Below are positions 44,787 through 54,394 of a stretch of 64,000 nucleotides of DNA, in pieces. Source of the DNA: Nocardia harenae NBRC 108248 (GTDB lineage Bacteria; Actinomycetota; Actinomycetes; Mycobacteriales; Mycobacteriaceae); the NCBI RefSeq assembly GCF_001612885.1, contig NZ_BDBH01000002.1, positions 579,475 through 643,474 on the forward strand, written 5' to 3'. The notes beneath the pieces are model-generated. The model was not told where the DNA came from and made no database searches. It was given only the letters and a program-made list of their open reading frames with translations. Position 1 is the first letter of the stretch, and each line of letters opens with the position of its first letter. A program made the position numbers and the translations under genes.

Positions 44787-46850
44787 GTGAGCCCGAAACC
44801 CCTCACCCTCTTCACCACGCACGACGGCCAGTCCGCGCGCGCCCGCGTGACCTGCGAGTACAAGTGCGCCAATGCCTGCTTCCACCCGGTTCCGAACACC
44901 TCGGACGGCGCCTACTTCGGCGATATCGTCAGCGGTCTCAATCGGCGCGGGCTGCTCAAGGGCGGCGCGGCCGCGGTGCTCGCGGTCGGCGCGGCGAGTG
45001 CGCTCGCGGCCTGCGGCGACGACGGCGGCTCCACCGAGACCTCGAGGGCCGCCGCGGCCTCCGACGGCACCGGCACCTCCTTCACCGCCGTCGCCCCGAA
45101 CACCGACGACGCCGTGCGGGTTCCGGAGGGGTACGAGCAGTCCGTCGTGATCCGCTGGGGCGATCCGCTCTTCGCCGACGCCCCCGCCTTCGACTTCGAC
45201 CGGCAGACCGCGGCGGCCCAGGAGAAGCAGTTCGGCTACAACAACGACTTCGCGGCGCTGCTCCCGATCGAGGGCCAGGCCAACTCGTTCCTGCTGGTGG
45301 TGAACCACGAATACACCACCGGCCCGCACATGTTCCGCGGCTACGACGCCGAGAACCCGACCGACGAGCAGATCGCCATCAGCAAGGCCGCGGTCGGCCT
45401 CACGGTGGTCGAGGTCGAGGGCGAGAGCGGCTCCGGCAGGCTGACCCCCAGCTTCGGCCGATACAACCGCCGGATCACCGCGAACACCGAATTCCTGCTC
45501 ACCGGCCCCGCCGCCGGCAGCGAGTTTGTCAAGACCGCCGCCGATCCCGCAGGCACCAAGGTCTTCGGCACCTTCGCCAACTGCGCGGGCGGCACCACCC
45601 CGTGGGGCACCGTGCTCTCCGGCGAGGAGAACTTCCACGGCTACTTCGCCAACGCGCAGGCCGTCACCGATGCCACCGCCGCGGCCCGGCTGAAGCGCTA
45701 CGGCTTCGCCGATGGCGCGAGCACCAATGTCTGGGAGCGCACCGACAAGCGCTTCGACCTCGCGCAGGAACCCAACGAGCCGAACCGCTTCGGCTACGTG
45801 GTCGAGGTCAACCCCTGGGACGCCACCTCGGTGCCGGTCAAGCACTCCGCCATGGGCCGGCTCAAGCACGAGGGCGCCAGCATCTACGTCACCGCCGACG
45901 GCGCGGTGGTCTCCTACACCGGCGACGACGAGCGCTTCGACTACATGTACAAGTTCATCTCGGCCAAGAAGGTGCAGTCCGGCACCGGCGCCTCGGCCAT
46001 GCGGCACAACATGACCATCCTGGACGAGGGCACGCTCTACGTCGCCAAGCTCACCGGCGACCACGCGGCGCAGATCGACGGCACCGGCAAACTCCCCGCG
46101 CCGCAGGGCTTCACCGGCACCGGCGAGTGGATCCCGCTGCTGGAGACCGGCCCCGACGGCAAGGGCACCTCCAGGGTCGAGGGCATGAGCGCCGCCGAGG
46201 TCGCGGTCTTCACCCGGCTGGCCGCGGACAAGGTCGGCGCCACCAAGATGGACCGCCCCGAGGATTTCGAGGCCAACCCGGTCACCGGCAAGGTCTACGT
46301 CGCGCTGACCAACAACGACAACCGGGGCAAGGAGGGCAAGACCGCCGCCGACGAGGCCAACCCGCGCAACCTGAACAAGAATGGCCAGGTCCTGGAGATC
46401 GACGACGACCACACCGGCACCCGCTTCAGCTGGTCGCTGCTGCTCGTCTGCGGCGACCCGAACGCCGCCGACACCTACTACGGCGGCTTCGACAAGACGC
46501 AGGTCAGCCCGATCTCCTGCCCCGACAACCTGGCCTTCGACCAGTACGGCAACCTCTGGATCTCCACCGACGGGAATGCGCTGAAGAGCAACGACGGCCT
46601 CTTCTCGGTGGTGCTCGACGGCGACCGGCGCGGCGAGACCAAGCAGTTCCTCACCGTCCCCAAGGACGCCGAGACCTGCGGGCCCGTTGTCACCGAGTCC
46701 CGCGTCCTGGTCTGCGTCCAGCACCCGGGCGAGTCCGACGACGCCTCGGCCGACAAGCCGGCCTCGCACTGGCCCGACGGTGGCACCAGCCAGCCGCGGC
46801 CCTCGGTCGTGGTGGCGTGGAAGGCCGGTCAGGGCCGGATCGGCGTCTGA
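44787..46850 (+). CDS. PhoX-family phosphatase (DUF839), Tat-exported
   Basis: 687 residues. Arg-Arg at 53-54 (LNRRGLLKGG) with the hydrophobic stretch after it is a Tat signal, ending in LAAC (Cys76), so the protein may be lipidated. The body matches PhoX: FLLVVNHEYTTGPHMF, GTVLSGEENFHGYF, NPWDATSVPVKHSAMGRLKHEGA, EDFEANPVTGKVYVALTNND, CPDNLAFDQYGNLWISTDGN and TESRVLVCVQHPGE. PhoX enzymes are calcium- and iron-dependent alkaline phosphatases. The GTG at 44787 has TAGGAG just upstream; the ORF from 44703 lacks such a site. A -10-like TACCGT lies about 35 nt before the start. Confidence 0.9.
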   Translation: MSPKPLTLFTTHDGQSARARVTCEYKCANACFHPVPNTSDGAYFGDIVSGLNRRGLLKGGAAAVLAVGAASALAACGDDGGSTETSRAAAASDGTGTSFTAVAPNTDDAVRVPEGYEQSVVIRWGDPLFADAPAFDFDRQTAAAQEKQFGYNNDFAALLPIEGQANSFLLVVNHEYTTGPHMFRGYDAENPTDEQIAISKAAVGLTVVEVEGESGSGRLTPSFGRYNRRITANTEFLLTGPAAGSEFVKTAADPAGTKVFGTFANCAGGTTPWGTVLSGEENFHGYFANAQAVTDATAAARLKRYGFADGASTNVWERTDKRFDLAQEPNEPNRFGYVVEVNPWDATSVPVKHSAMGRLKHEGASIYVTADGAVVSYTGDDERFDYMYKFISAKKVQSGTGASAMRHNMTILDEGTLYVAKLTGDHAAQIDGTGKLPAPQGFTGTGEWIPLLETGPDGKGTSRVEGMSAAEVAVFTRLAADKVGATKMDRPEDFEANPVTGKVYVALTNNDNRGKEGKTAADEANPRNLNKNGQVLEIDDDHTGTRFSWSLLLVCGDPNAADTYYGGFDKTQVSPISCPDNLAFDQYGNLWISTDGNALKSNDGLFSVVLDGDRRGETKQFLTVPKDAETCGPVVTESRVLVCVQHPGESDDASADKPASHWPDGGTSQPRPSVVVAWKAGQGRIGV

Positions 46851-46857
46851 GTGTTAC

Positions 46858-46889
46858 CGGGGTGGCGCCCTGCCCGGCGCCACCCCGGT
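46858..46889 (+). terminator. strong hairpin terminator after phoX-like gene
   Basis: CCGGGGTGGCGCC and GGCGCCACCCCGG form a perfect 13-bp stem with a 6-nt loop, 7 bp after the stop codon. Confidence 0.8.
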
Positions 46890-46953
46890 CGCTACACTCC
46901 GCAGACGTAGCCGGGTGGGGAGCCCGGTTGCCGACCGTACCGAGGGGGGAGCC

Positions 46954-47360
46954 TTGGCCGAACCGATGAGCGGCGGGTTCCACAACCACTACGACGACCC
47001 GTACGAGTGCGGCGACCACCTGCTGCGCGACTGCGGGGTGCCGGCCGCTGCTACGTCGCGTCCGGCCCGGACCGAGTCGGCTCCATCGTGGTCAGCCACC
47101 GGGAGAATGCTGATGAGTCCGAGATCGATACCCCCGGGTACCTGCGCCTGGAGGGCGTATCCGGACGAGCGTGGATCTCCGATCTGCGCCCCGCCGCGTC
47201 GCTGGGGTTGCTTCTTCTGGACAGCGAGTCCTGGGTGTCGCTCCGGGTCGACGAAACCGCCGCCCGAACCACCACCGGCCCCCTCACCCTCACCGACGAC
47301 CAGGTCCGCCGAACCGCCGAATTCGGCTTCACCGTGGCCCGCACCCTGGCAAGCGGCTAA
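46954..47360 (+). pseudogene. hypothetical gene with an apparent frameshift
   Basis: A TTG at 46954 preceded by GAGGGGGG begins MAEPMSGGFHNHYDDPYECGDH, then the coding-like sequence moves to another frame near 47030-47055. It continues there as CYVASGPDRVGSIVVSHREN to VRRTAEFGFTVARTLASG and stops at 47360. Either the gene is broken by a one-base indel or the base call is wrong. If it is not broken, the second frame alone from an internal start is the gene. No family recognised. Confidence 0.45.
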
Positions 47361-48694
47361 CCCAGCCAGTCCAGCACCGACGCCGCGGTCCATGACTGCT
47401 GCATGCTGCCGAGCGGCGCCCCGGTGAACGGCTCGTAGTACTCCGCGAAGCTCCCGTCCCCGGCCTGCCGCAACCCCTCCGCGCGCAGCGTGAGCGAGCG
47501 CTCGGCCCACCCGCGCCGGGCGAAGACCCAGGAGAAGAGCCAGCTCATCACCGGCCAGACCGGGCCGCGCCAGTACTCGCGGGGCCGGAAGTCCTTGGCC
47601 ACCGGCGAGGTAGACGGCGGGAGCGCGTAGCGCAGGTCGGGGTGGCCGCAGAAGCGCGGGCCCTCGAAGAGGCGGAGCAGGGAGCGCTCGGTGTCGCGCG
47701 GCAGCCCGCCGCAGAGCAGCGGGGCGAACATGGCCAGCGTCTCGGTATCGATCCAGCGGCCGAGCCGGACGTCGAAGTCGCGGGCGGCGCCGCTGCGCGG
47801 GTCGGTGGTGGCGAGCACGCCGGTGCGGAAGTGCTCGGCCCAGCCGTGCAGTTCGCGCACGTCGGCGTGCGGCTGCTTGTACTCCTCGCCGATATCGGCG
47901 AGCACATCGCAGGCCAGCGCGAAGATGGCGGTGACGAAGACGTCCTCGACGGCGAAGCTCATGGTGGAGGCGAGCTGGTAGTCGTCGTAGCCGGAGCGCC
48001 GCATCTGCTCGACCAGCCAGAGGTAGCGGTCGTACTCCCGGTCCGTCGGCCGCTGCGAGGGGTCGCTCACCACCAGCACGTCCTCGCGGTGGTAGGCGGG
48101 GAGGTCGCCGGGGACGACGTTGGAGTAGGCGCGGTCCCAGCGCGGCGAGTTGTCCATCCCGGATTCCCAGCCGTGGTAGAGCGTGATCCGGCCGGTGTGC
48201 TTCGGGTCGCGGGCATGCGCGAGCCAGCGGTGCCAGCGCACCAGGTCGGCCCAGCGCCGGTTCAGGAACTCGTCGGCGGCGGCCCTGGTGCTGCGGCCGT
48301 GCCTGCGCGAGTGGTCGAGGATGCGCTGCAGCGCGATGGCGTGCACCGGCGGCTGGGTGATGCCGGAGGTGTCCGGGCCGTCCGGGGCATTGGCCGCGAG
48401 CCTGCGGCACTCCCAGCGGGCCGGACCGGGGAAGTAGCCGTCGACGCCGTTGGCGAAGACGATGTGCGGGATCATCCCGTTCTTCCACTGCGCGGAGAGC
48501 AGGGTATCGAGCTCGATCACCGCTCGCTCCACGCTGAGCGGAGCGAGCCCGACCGCGACGAAGGCCGCGTCCCAGCTCCACATGTGCGGGTAGAGCCGGG
48601 GCGCCGCGCTGGTCATGGTGCCCAGGTCGTTGCCGCGCAGCAGGTAGGCGGCGCGGGCCGCGAGCTGGGTCGGCGTGAAACCGGGGTGCTGCAT
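47357..48694 (-). CDS. ggh: glucosylglycerate hydrolase-like glycosidase (GH63-type)
   Basis: 445 residues, the length of mycobacterial glucosylglycerate hydrolase. Conserved segments of the (alpha/alpha)6 barrel include LYPHMWSWDAAFVAVGL, QWKNGMIPHIVF, GITQPPVHA, LYHGWESGMDNSPRWD, EYWRGPVWPVMSWLF and the end GAPLGSMQQSWTAASVL. The enzyme splits glucosylglycerate, a solute kept during nitrogen limitation, releasing glucose and glycerate. No signal peptide, so it is cytoplasmic. ATG 48694 is the first start. It is divergent from the SDR gene. Confidence 0.88.
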   Translation of the reverse strand: MQHPGFTPTQLAARAAYLLRGNDLGTMTSAAPRLYPHMWSWDAAFVAVGLAPLSVERAVIELDTLLSAQWKNGMIPHIVFANGVDGYFPGPARWECRRLAANAPDGPDTSGITQPPVHAIALQRILDHSRRHGRSTRAAADEFLNRRWADLVRWHRWLAHARDPKHTGRITLYHGWESGMDNSPRWDRAYSNVVPGDLPAYHREDVLVVSDPSQRPTDREYDRYLWLVEQMRRSGYDDYQLASTMSFAVEDVFVTAIFALACDVLADIGEEYKQPHADVRELHGWAEHFRTGVLATTDPRSGAARDFDVRLGRWIDTETLAMFAPLLCGGLPRDTERSLLRLFEGPRFCGHPDLRYALPPSTSPVAKDFRPREYWRGPVWPVMSWLFSWVFARRGWAERSLTLRAEGLRQAGDGSFAEYYEPFTGAPLGSMQQSWTAASVLDWLG

Positions 48695-48818
48695 TTGTTC
48701 ATTCTGCGGCGGTTTCGGCGGTTCCGCCTGTTCGGCGCCGGGTGGTATGGGCCACGCGCGCTCATTTCGTGCCGATCGGAAGCTTTTCAGATCGGATCGG
48801 CCGGGTCGGACGAGCCGC

Positions 48819-48824
48819 TACCGT
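48819..48824 (+). promoter_or_regulatory. -10 box for a leaderless transcript
   Basis: TACCGT ends 7 nt before the ATG at 48832, with no ribosome-binding site. Confidence 0.5.
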
Positions 48825-48831
48825 GGGGCGC

Positions 48832-49515
48832 ATGACCGCGAAACCCGTCGCCCTCGTCACCGGAGCCGCCCGCGGGCTCGGCGCCGCCATCGCCCGCGAA
48901 CTCGCGCCGACCCACCGGCTGCTGCTCGGCGCCCGGAGCCTGCCCTCGCTCACCGACGTGCTCGCGGAGATCCCGGACGCCACCGGCTGGCCGGTCGAGC
49001 TCACCGACTACGCCGCCGTCGCTGCCGCGACCGCGCCCATCGAGCGGCTCGACGTGCTGGTGCACAATGCGGGCATCGCCGATATCGATACCGTCGCGGA
49101 CTCCACCGTCGACCAGTGGCGCCGCACCCTCGAAGCCAACGTGATCGCGGTCGCCGAACTCACCCGGCTGCTGCTCCCCGCCCTGCGCGCGGCGAACGGC
49201 CATGTGCTGCTGATCAATTCCGGCGCCGGGCTGCGGGCGCACCCCGGCTGGGCCTCCTACGCCGCCAGCAAGTTCGCGCTCCGCGCCTTCGGCGATTCCC
49301 TGCGCCAGGAGGAGCCGCGGCTCCGGGTCACCTCCCTGCACCCCGGCCGGATCGACACCGATATGCAGCGCGAGATCATCGCGGGCGAGGGCCGGGAGTA
49401 CGACCCGGCCGAATTCCTCACCCCCGCCACGGTCGCGTGCACCGTGCGCACCGCCATCGAGACCCCGCGCGACGCGCACCCCACCGAGATCGTCATCCGC
49501 CCGTACGGAAGCTGA
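48832..49515 (+). CDS. short-chain dehydrogenase/reductase
   Basis: 227 residues of a classical SDR: cofactor loop TGAARGLGAAIA, NAG motif (VLVHNAGIAD), catalytic Ser in LLINSGAGL and YxxxK in YAASKFALR. The lack of an acidic residue after the second strand, with Arg in LGARSLPSL, suggests NADP(H). The start at 48832 fits the adjacent TACCGT box; the frame from 48742 is longer. cutA follows after 10 bp. Substrate unknown. Confidence 0.9.
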   Translation: MTAKPVALVTGAARGLGAAIARELAPTHRLLLGARSLPSLTDVLAEIPDATGWPVELTDYAAVAAATAPIERLDVLVHNAGIADIDTVADSTVDQWRRTLEANVIAVAELTRLLLPALRAANGHVLLINSGAGLRAHPGWASYAASKFALRAFGDSLRQEEPRLRVTSLHPGRIDTDMQREIIAGEGREYDPAEFLTPATVACTVRTAIETPRDAHPTEIVIRPYGS

Positions 49516-49525
49516 GAGGGTTTTC

Positions 49526-49867
49526 ATGTCCGTCGACGAAGAACTGGTCACCGTCAGCATCACCGCCGCCGACGCCGACTGGCTCGCCGGTTTCACCCGC
49601 CGCCTGCTCGCCGACCGCCTCGTGGCCTGCGGCAACCTGCACCCCGCCGTCCGCAGCCTCTACCGCTGGGAGGGCGCCATCGCCGACGAGCCCGAGGCGC
49701 TGGTCACCCTGCACACCCGCCGCGCCCACGTGCACGAGATCATCGTCCGCGCCGACGCCGAGCACCCCTACGACACCCCGCAGGTGGTCGCGGTGCCGGT
49801 GGCGGTGGTGCACCCCGGCTACCGCGACTGGGTGCTCGCCGAGACCGAGCCCGGCGTGGTCGAGTAG
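49526..49867 (+). CDS. cutA: CutA-family divalent-cation tolerance protein
   Basis: 113 residues of the trimeric CutA1 fold: RRLLADRLVACGNLHPAVRSLYRWEGAIADEPEALVTLHTRRAHVHEIIVR and AEHPYDTPQVVAVPV are the family hallmarks. CutA proteins are linked to metal tolerance, but their molecular role is not settled. AGAGGG lies about 7 nt before the ATG. It ends 3 bp from the convergent leuS. Confidence 0.92.
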   Translation: MSVDEELVTVSITAADADWLAGFTRRLLADRLVACGNLHPAVRSLYRWEGAIADEPEALVTLHTRRAHVHEIIVRADAEHPYDTPQVVAVPVAVVHPGYRDWVLAETEPGVVE

Positions 49868-49870
49868 CGC

Positions 49871-52705
49871 CTACCGGACGATATTCACCAGCCTGCCGGG
49901 GACCACGATGAGCTTGCGCGGCGCCGCCCCCTCGAGCAGCGCGGCGATCTTCTCGTCGGCCAGCGCGGCGGCCTCGATGGCGGCATTGTCGGCGTCGGCG
50001 GGCACCTGAATCCGGCTGCGCACCTTGCCGTTCACCTGGATCGGGTACTCCACCGATTCCTCGACCAGCAGCGCCGGGTCGGCGGCCGGGAAGGGGCCGG
50101 CGCTCAGCGACTCGGGGTGGCCGAGCCGCTCCCAGAGCTCCTCCGCGATATGCGGGGACATGGGGGCGAGCATGAGCACCACCGGCTCCACCGCCGAGCG
50201 CGGCGCGCCGTCCGGGTACGCCTTGGTGAGGTGGTTGGTCAGCTCGATGAGCTTGGCGCCCGCGGTGTTGTCGCGCATGGCGGCGTAGTCCTCGTCGACG
50301 CCTGCGATGGTGCGGTGCAGCACCCGCAGCGTCTCCGCGCTCGGCTCGGCGTCGGTGACCCGGACCGCGCCGGACTCCTCGTCCACCACCAGCCGCCAGA
50401 CCCGCTGCAGGAAGCGGTGCGCGCCGACGACGTCCTTGGTTGCCCACGGGCGCGAGGTGTCGAGCGGGCCCATGGCCATCTCGTAGAAGCGGAAGGTGTC
50501 GGCGCCGTACAGGTCGCACATCTCGTCCGGCGAGATGGCGTTCTTCAGCGACTTGCCGATCTTGCCGTACTCCTGGAACACCCGCTGTTCCTGCCAGAAG
50601 AACTGGCCGTCGCGCTCGGTCACCTCGGCGGCGGGCACGTAGGCGCCGCGCTCGTCGGTGTAGGCGTGCGCCTGGATGTAGCCCTGGTTGAACAGCCTCC
50701 GGTACGGCTCGCTGCCGGTGACGTCGCCCAGGTCGAAGAGGACCTTCTGCCAGAACCGCGCGTACAGCAGGTGCAGCACCGCGTGCTCCACGCCGCCCAC
50801 GTACAGGTCGACGCCGCCCGGGTCGGCCGCGTCGCGCGGGCCGAGCCAGTACGCCTCGTTCTCCGGCGCGCAGAAGGCGTCGGTATTGGTCGGGTCGGCG
50901 TAGCGCAGCTGGTACCAGGAGCTGCCCGCCCAGTTCGGCATGACATTGGTGTCGCGCCGGTACTTGCGCACGCCGTCGCCCAGGTCGAGCTCGACCTCGA
51001 CCCAGTCGGTGGCCTTGGCCAGCGGCGGCGAGGGCTCGGAGCTCGCGTCATCGGGGTCGAAGGTGACCGGCGCGAAGTCCTCGAGCTCCGGCAGCCGCAC
51101 CGGCAGCATGGATTCCGGCAGCGGGTGCGGGGCGCCGTGCTCGTCGTAGACGATCGGGAAGGGCTCGCCCCAGTACCGCTGGCGGGCGAAGAGCCAGTCG
51201 CGCAGCTTGTACTGGACGGTCCCGGTGCCCGCGCCGACCGTCTCCAGCCGGGCGATCACCGTTGCCTTGGCCTCGTCGGCCGCCATGCCGTCCAGGAAGC
51301 CCGAGTTCACCAGCTTGCCATCGCCGCTGTAGGCGGCGGCGGTGACGTCGCCGCCCGCGATCACCTCGGTGATCGGCAGGTGCAGCGCGGTGGCGAAATC
51401 CCAGTCGCGCTGGTCGTGGCCGGGCACCGCCATGATGGCGCCGGTGCCGTAGCCGCTCAGCACGTAGTCGGCGACGAAGATCGGCACCGCCGCGTCGTTC
51501 ACCGGGTTGATGGCGTAGGTGCCGAGGAAGACGCCGGTCTTCTCCCGGTTCTCCTGCCGCTCCAGATCCGACTTGGCCGCGATGGCGGCGCGGTAGGCGG
51601 CGACGGCCTCGCGCGGGTTCGCGGCGTTGCCGTTCGTCCAGCGCTCGTCGATGCCGGCCGGCCACTGCTCGGCGGTCAGCGCGTCGACCAGTTCGTGCTC
51701 CGGTGCCAGCACCACGTAGGTGGCGCCGAACAGGGTGTCGGGGCGGGTGGTGAAGACCTCGATGAACCCGGCCTCGGTGCCGAACTTCACCTGCGCCCCG
51801 CGGGACCGGCCGATCCAGTTGCGCTGCATGGTCTTCACGTTCTCCGGCCAGTCCAGGCCGTCCAGGTCGTCGACCAGGCGGTCGGAGTAGGCGGTGATGC
51901 GCATCATCCACTGCCACAGCCGCTTGCGGAACACCGGGAAGTTGCCGCGCTCGCTGCGGCCGTCCGCGGTGACCTCCTCGTTGGAGAGCACGGTGCCGAG
52001 GCCGGGGCACCAGTTGACCATCGAATCGGTCTGGTAGACCAGGCGATACGAGTCGATCACGGCGTTCTTCTCGGCCGCGGCCAGCTCGCCCCACGGGCGG
52101 CCGTCCGGGGTCGGGCGGGCGCCGTCGGCGAACTGCGCCGTGAGTTCCGCGATCGGCCGCGCCCGGTTCGCCTCCGGGTCGTACCAGGCGTTGTAGATGC
52201 GCAGGAAGATCCACTGCGTCCAGCGGTAGTACTCGGGGTCGGTGGTGGCGAAGGAGCGCCGCCGGTCGTGGCCGAGGCCGAGCCGGTCCAGCTGGCGCTG
52301 CATGATCGCGATATTGGACTCGGTGGTCACCCGCGGGTGGGTGCCGGTCTGCACCGCGAACTGCTCGGCAGGCAGGCCGAAGGCGTCGTAGCCGAGCGCG
52401 TGCAGCACATTGCGGCCGCGCATGCGGTGGTAGCGGGCGAAGACGTCGGTGGCGATGTAGCCGAGCGGGTGCCCGACGTGCAGCCCCGCGCCGGACGGGT
52501 ACGGGAACATGTCCTGCACGAACAGCTTGTCGGCCGGGGTCGGGCCGGCGAGCGGGCCGACCGGGTTCGGCGCGTGGAAGGTGCCGCGCTCGCTCCAGGT
52601 CTGCTGCCAGCGGCGCTCGATGCGCCCCGCGAGCTCGGCGCTGTACCGATGCCGCGGGGCGTCCTTCTCGGTGCCAGCGCTCTCGGTCGCCCGCGTGTCC
52701 TCCAC
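49871..52705 (-). CDS. leuS: leucyl-tRNA synthetase
   Basis: 944 residues, class I aminoacyl-tRNA synthetase charging tRNA-Leu (EC 6.1.1.4). The HIGH-type motif is HVGH in [15 protein letters not shown] and the KMSKS-type motif is KIGKS ([18 protein letters not shown]). The editing domain contains [12 protein letters not shown] and the [19 protein letters not shown] segment. The GTG at 52705 has GGAAGG about 8 nt upstream. In M. tuberculosis leuS (Rv0041) also lies near the ino1-ponA1 block. Confidence 0.98.
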   Translation of the reverse strand: MEDTRATESAGTEKDAPRHRYSAELAGRIERRWQQTWSERGTFHAPNPVGPLAGPTPADKLFVQDMFPYPSGAGLHVGHPLGYIATDVFARYHRMRGRNVLHALGYDAFGLPAEQFAVQTGTHPRVTTESNIAIMQRQLDRLGLGHDRRRSFATTDPEYYRWTQWIFLRIYNAWYDPEANRARPIAELTAQFADGARPTPDGRPWGELAAAEKNAVIDSYRLVYQTDSMVNWCPGLGTVLSNEEVTADGRSERGNFPVFRKRLWQWMMRITAYSDRLVDDLDGLDWPENVKTMQRNWIGRSRGAQVKFGTEAGFIEVFTTRPDTLFGATYVVLAPEHELVDALTAEQWPAGIDERWTNGNAANPREAVAAYRAAIAAKSDLERQENREKTGVFLGTYAINPVNDAAVPIFVADYVLSGYGTGAIMAVPGHDQRDWDFATALHLPITEVIAGGDVTAAAYSGDGKLVNSGFLDGMAADEAKATVIARLETVGAGTGTVQYKLRDWLFARQRYWGEPFPIVYDEHGAPHPLPESMLPVRLPELEDFAPVTFDPDDASSEPSPPLAKATDWVEVELDLGDGVRKYRRDTNVMPNWAGSSWYQLRYADPTNTDAFCAPENEAYWLGPRDAADPGGVDLYVGGVEHAVLHLLYARFWQKVLFDLGDVTGSEPYRRLFNQGYIQAHAYTDERGAYVPAAEVTERDGQFFWQEQRVFQEYGKIGKSLKNAISPDEMCDLYGADTFRFYEMAMGPLDTSRPWATKDVVGAHRFLQRVWRLVVDEESGAVRVTDAEPSAETLRVLHRTIAGVDEDYAAMRDNTAGAKLIELTNHLTKAYPDGAPRSAVEPVVLMLAPMSPHIAEELWERLGHPESLSAGPFPAADPALLVEESVEYPIQVNGKVRSRIQVPADADNAAIEAAALADEKIAALLEGAAPRKLIVVPGRLVNIVR

Positions 52706-52867
52706 CGCTCAGCCTTCCTTCTTGTTCGTCCGGAACCCGGTTATCAGAGTAGAACGTGCACCCGCTCAGCTCGAAAAAGATCCCGACTGGTCTGGGGATA
52801 ACGGATCTGCGCTGGTAGCGGGCGTCACACCTGACGATGCCGGCGCGGATGCGCAGGGCCCGTGAGA

Positions 52868-52873
52868 TAACCT
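52868..52873 (+). promoter_or_regulatory. -10 box for a leaderless transcript
   Basis: TAACCT ends 6 nt before the GTG at 52880, with no ribosome-binding site. Confidence 0.5.
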
Positions 52874-52879
52874 ACCCGG

Positions 52880-53281
52880 GTGTTCGTCGTCGCTCTCCTC
52901 CTGTTCGCCGCGGCCGCAGTCGCCGTCGCGACCGGCCTGCTCGGGCTGACCGGACGGCTGCCGCGCAACCGCTTCGTCGGCGTGCACAGCTCCGCCGCGC
53001 TCACCGATGAGAACACCTTCCGGCTCGCCAACCGGGTCGCCGCCCCCACCTCCGTCGCCGCCGGGTTCCTGCTCTTCGCGGGCGGGTTGGTCGCGCTCGC
53101 CGCGGGCGGGCTCGTTGCGCTGGTCGTCGCCGCCGTCGTCGGGGTGGTCGCGGTGTTCACGCTCGGGGCGGGGGCCAATGCCGCTGAGCGGGTGGTCGCG
53201 CCGATGGTGCCGGAGCAGGTCGGGGGATGTGGGAGTGCGTGCGGTGCGTGCTCGCTGCGCTCCGCGTGCGAACCGGCGTAG
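52880..53281 (+). CDS. SdpI-family membrane protein
   Basis: 133 residues: an N-terminal membrane helix, the conserved loop GRLPRNRFVGVHSSAALTDENTFRLANR that marks SdpI/YhfL-type proteins, then two helices. The tail carries four cysteines (GGCGSACGACSLRSACEPA), which may bind metal. Its position next to leuS and divergent from it resembles the mycobacterial layout. SdpI in Bacillus gives immunity to a killing factor; the role here is unknown. Confidence 0.8.
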   Translation: MFVVALLLFAAAAVAVATGLLGLTGRLPRNRFVGVHSSAALTDENTFRLANRVAAPTSVAAGFLLFAGGLVALAAGGLVALVVAAVVGVVAVFTLGAGANAAERVVAPMVPEQVGGCGSACGACSLRSACEPA

Positions 53282-53350
53282 GGGGCCGGAGAAGTTCCGT
53301 GATCAACCCGGGGGGGATGAATGGGGAGTGGCGCGCCTGCGCGCGGCAGC

Positions 53351-53783
53351 ATGGTGCGGTTCCGGGCCTTCCGTGACTACGAGCGACGCAAGGCCGAGGC
53401 CAACAACGCCATGATGGCGCTGCTTGCCGGTGCGCCGAACTGGCCGGGTGGACGCCGGCCAGGGAGAAGTCCTGGGTCGAGCTGGCCGGACGCAATCCAC
53501 GCACGCTCGCTGTCGGCGATCGGATCGAGTTCGGCCACGGTGAGATGATCGCGGCGCTCGCCGTCACGACCCGACTCGACCGGGAGGCGAACGTCGGGCT
53601 GCAGCGGGCACTGCCCCGGCGCTGCTGGGCGGGGCTGGTGGTGGACGAGGTCGTGGCCGACCACCCCAAGATCCTGCACGACGGCAAGGTCGCGCTGCGT
53701 AAGGCGAAGGTGTGGCGAGGCATCACTACCGGGCGATCGGCCTGACCGATATCGAGCTGACCACCGAGATCGCCGGTCGATGA
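53351..53783 (+). pseudogene. decayed gene with two apparent frameshifts
   Basis: Coding-like sequence begins at ATG 53351 (MVRFRAFRDYERRKAEANNA), changes frame near 53450 to TPAREKSWVELAGRNPRTLAVGD and continues through GLQRALPRRCWAGLVVDEVV. It shifts again near 53717 into HHYRAIGLTDIELTTEIAGR, which ends with a stop at 53781-53783. No start-to-stop frame covers it. The family is not recognised. It fills the gap between the SdpI-like and cupin genes. Confidence 0.5.
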
Positions 53784-53933
53784 GTTGATAAAGCGGGGCT
53801 CTACGGTTTGAGCTATCGACCTCTCGGCCGACCGGGGCGTGCATCCCGGATCTCCCGCTTCCGTGGACATCTCCGGTCGTGAACCGGCGGGGTCTGAACC
53901 CGGATCTCCGCACCAGGACGGTGCGATATCACT

Positions 53934-54317
53934 CTAGCAGCCGCCGCTGTCCAGCGGCTCGATGTGCTGCGAGAGCGGGGCGCCCGGCGGGTTGCGATAG
54001 AGCACCCAGATGGTGACCGGCCCGGGGCCGGAGTTGCGGGCCACGTGCGGGTGGCGCGGACCACTGGGCTCGCGGAAGACGCGGAAGCGGGGGTAGCGGA
54101 TGGGGGTGAGCCGCGCGTCGGGGTGGTCGAGGGTGCCGCGGGTGACGAGGACGAGCAGGGTGCCGTCGTGGTAGTGCCAGCCGCTGCTACCGCCGGGATC
54201 GATGACCGTCTGGCGGAGGACGTACTCGCGATGGCCGAGGGTGCGGCGGAACCATTCGCGGCTGGCGGTGCCGTGCGCGGGCGGCGGGTTGGGGCGCAGC
54301 CGGGGGAAATTCGCCAT
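53934..54317 (-). CDS. cupin-domain protein
   Basis: 127 residues with a small beta-barrel: the first cupin motif is in GGSSGWHYHDGTLLVLVTRGTL (G-x5-HxH-x-x-x-x-E type without the Glu) and a second His is in GPRHPHVARNSG. It probably binds a metal through the histidines. ATG 54317 is the start. Enzymatic role unknown. Confidence 0.8.
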   Translation of the reverse strand: MANFPRLRPNPPPAHGTASREWFRRTLGHREYVLRQTVIDPGGSSGWHYHDGTLLVLVTRGTLDHPDARLTPIRYPRFRVFREPSGPRHPHVARNSGPGPVTIWVLYRNPPGAPLSQHIEPLDSGGC

Positions 54318-54394
54318 GGGTTCATGGAACCATCTGGCGCGCGGCCGGGCCGACCTCGATAATCAGGCGAAACGCGGCGAATCGTGAGGTGGAG

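Noticed and set aside
53814..53945. tRNA-like sequence on the minus strand (anticodon-arm-like and T-arm-like pieces; CCCGGATCTCC occurs twice)
   Set aside because: No D arm with GG, no U33, a G where the T-loop needs A58, and no pairing acceptor stem. At most a remnant.
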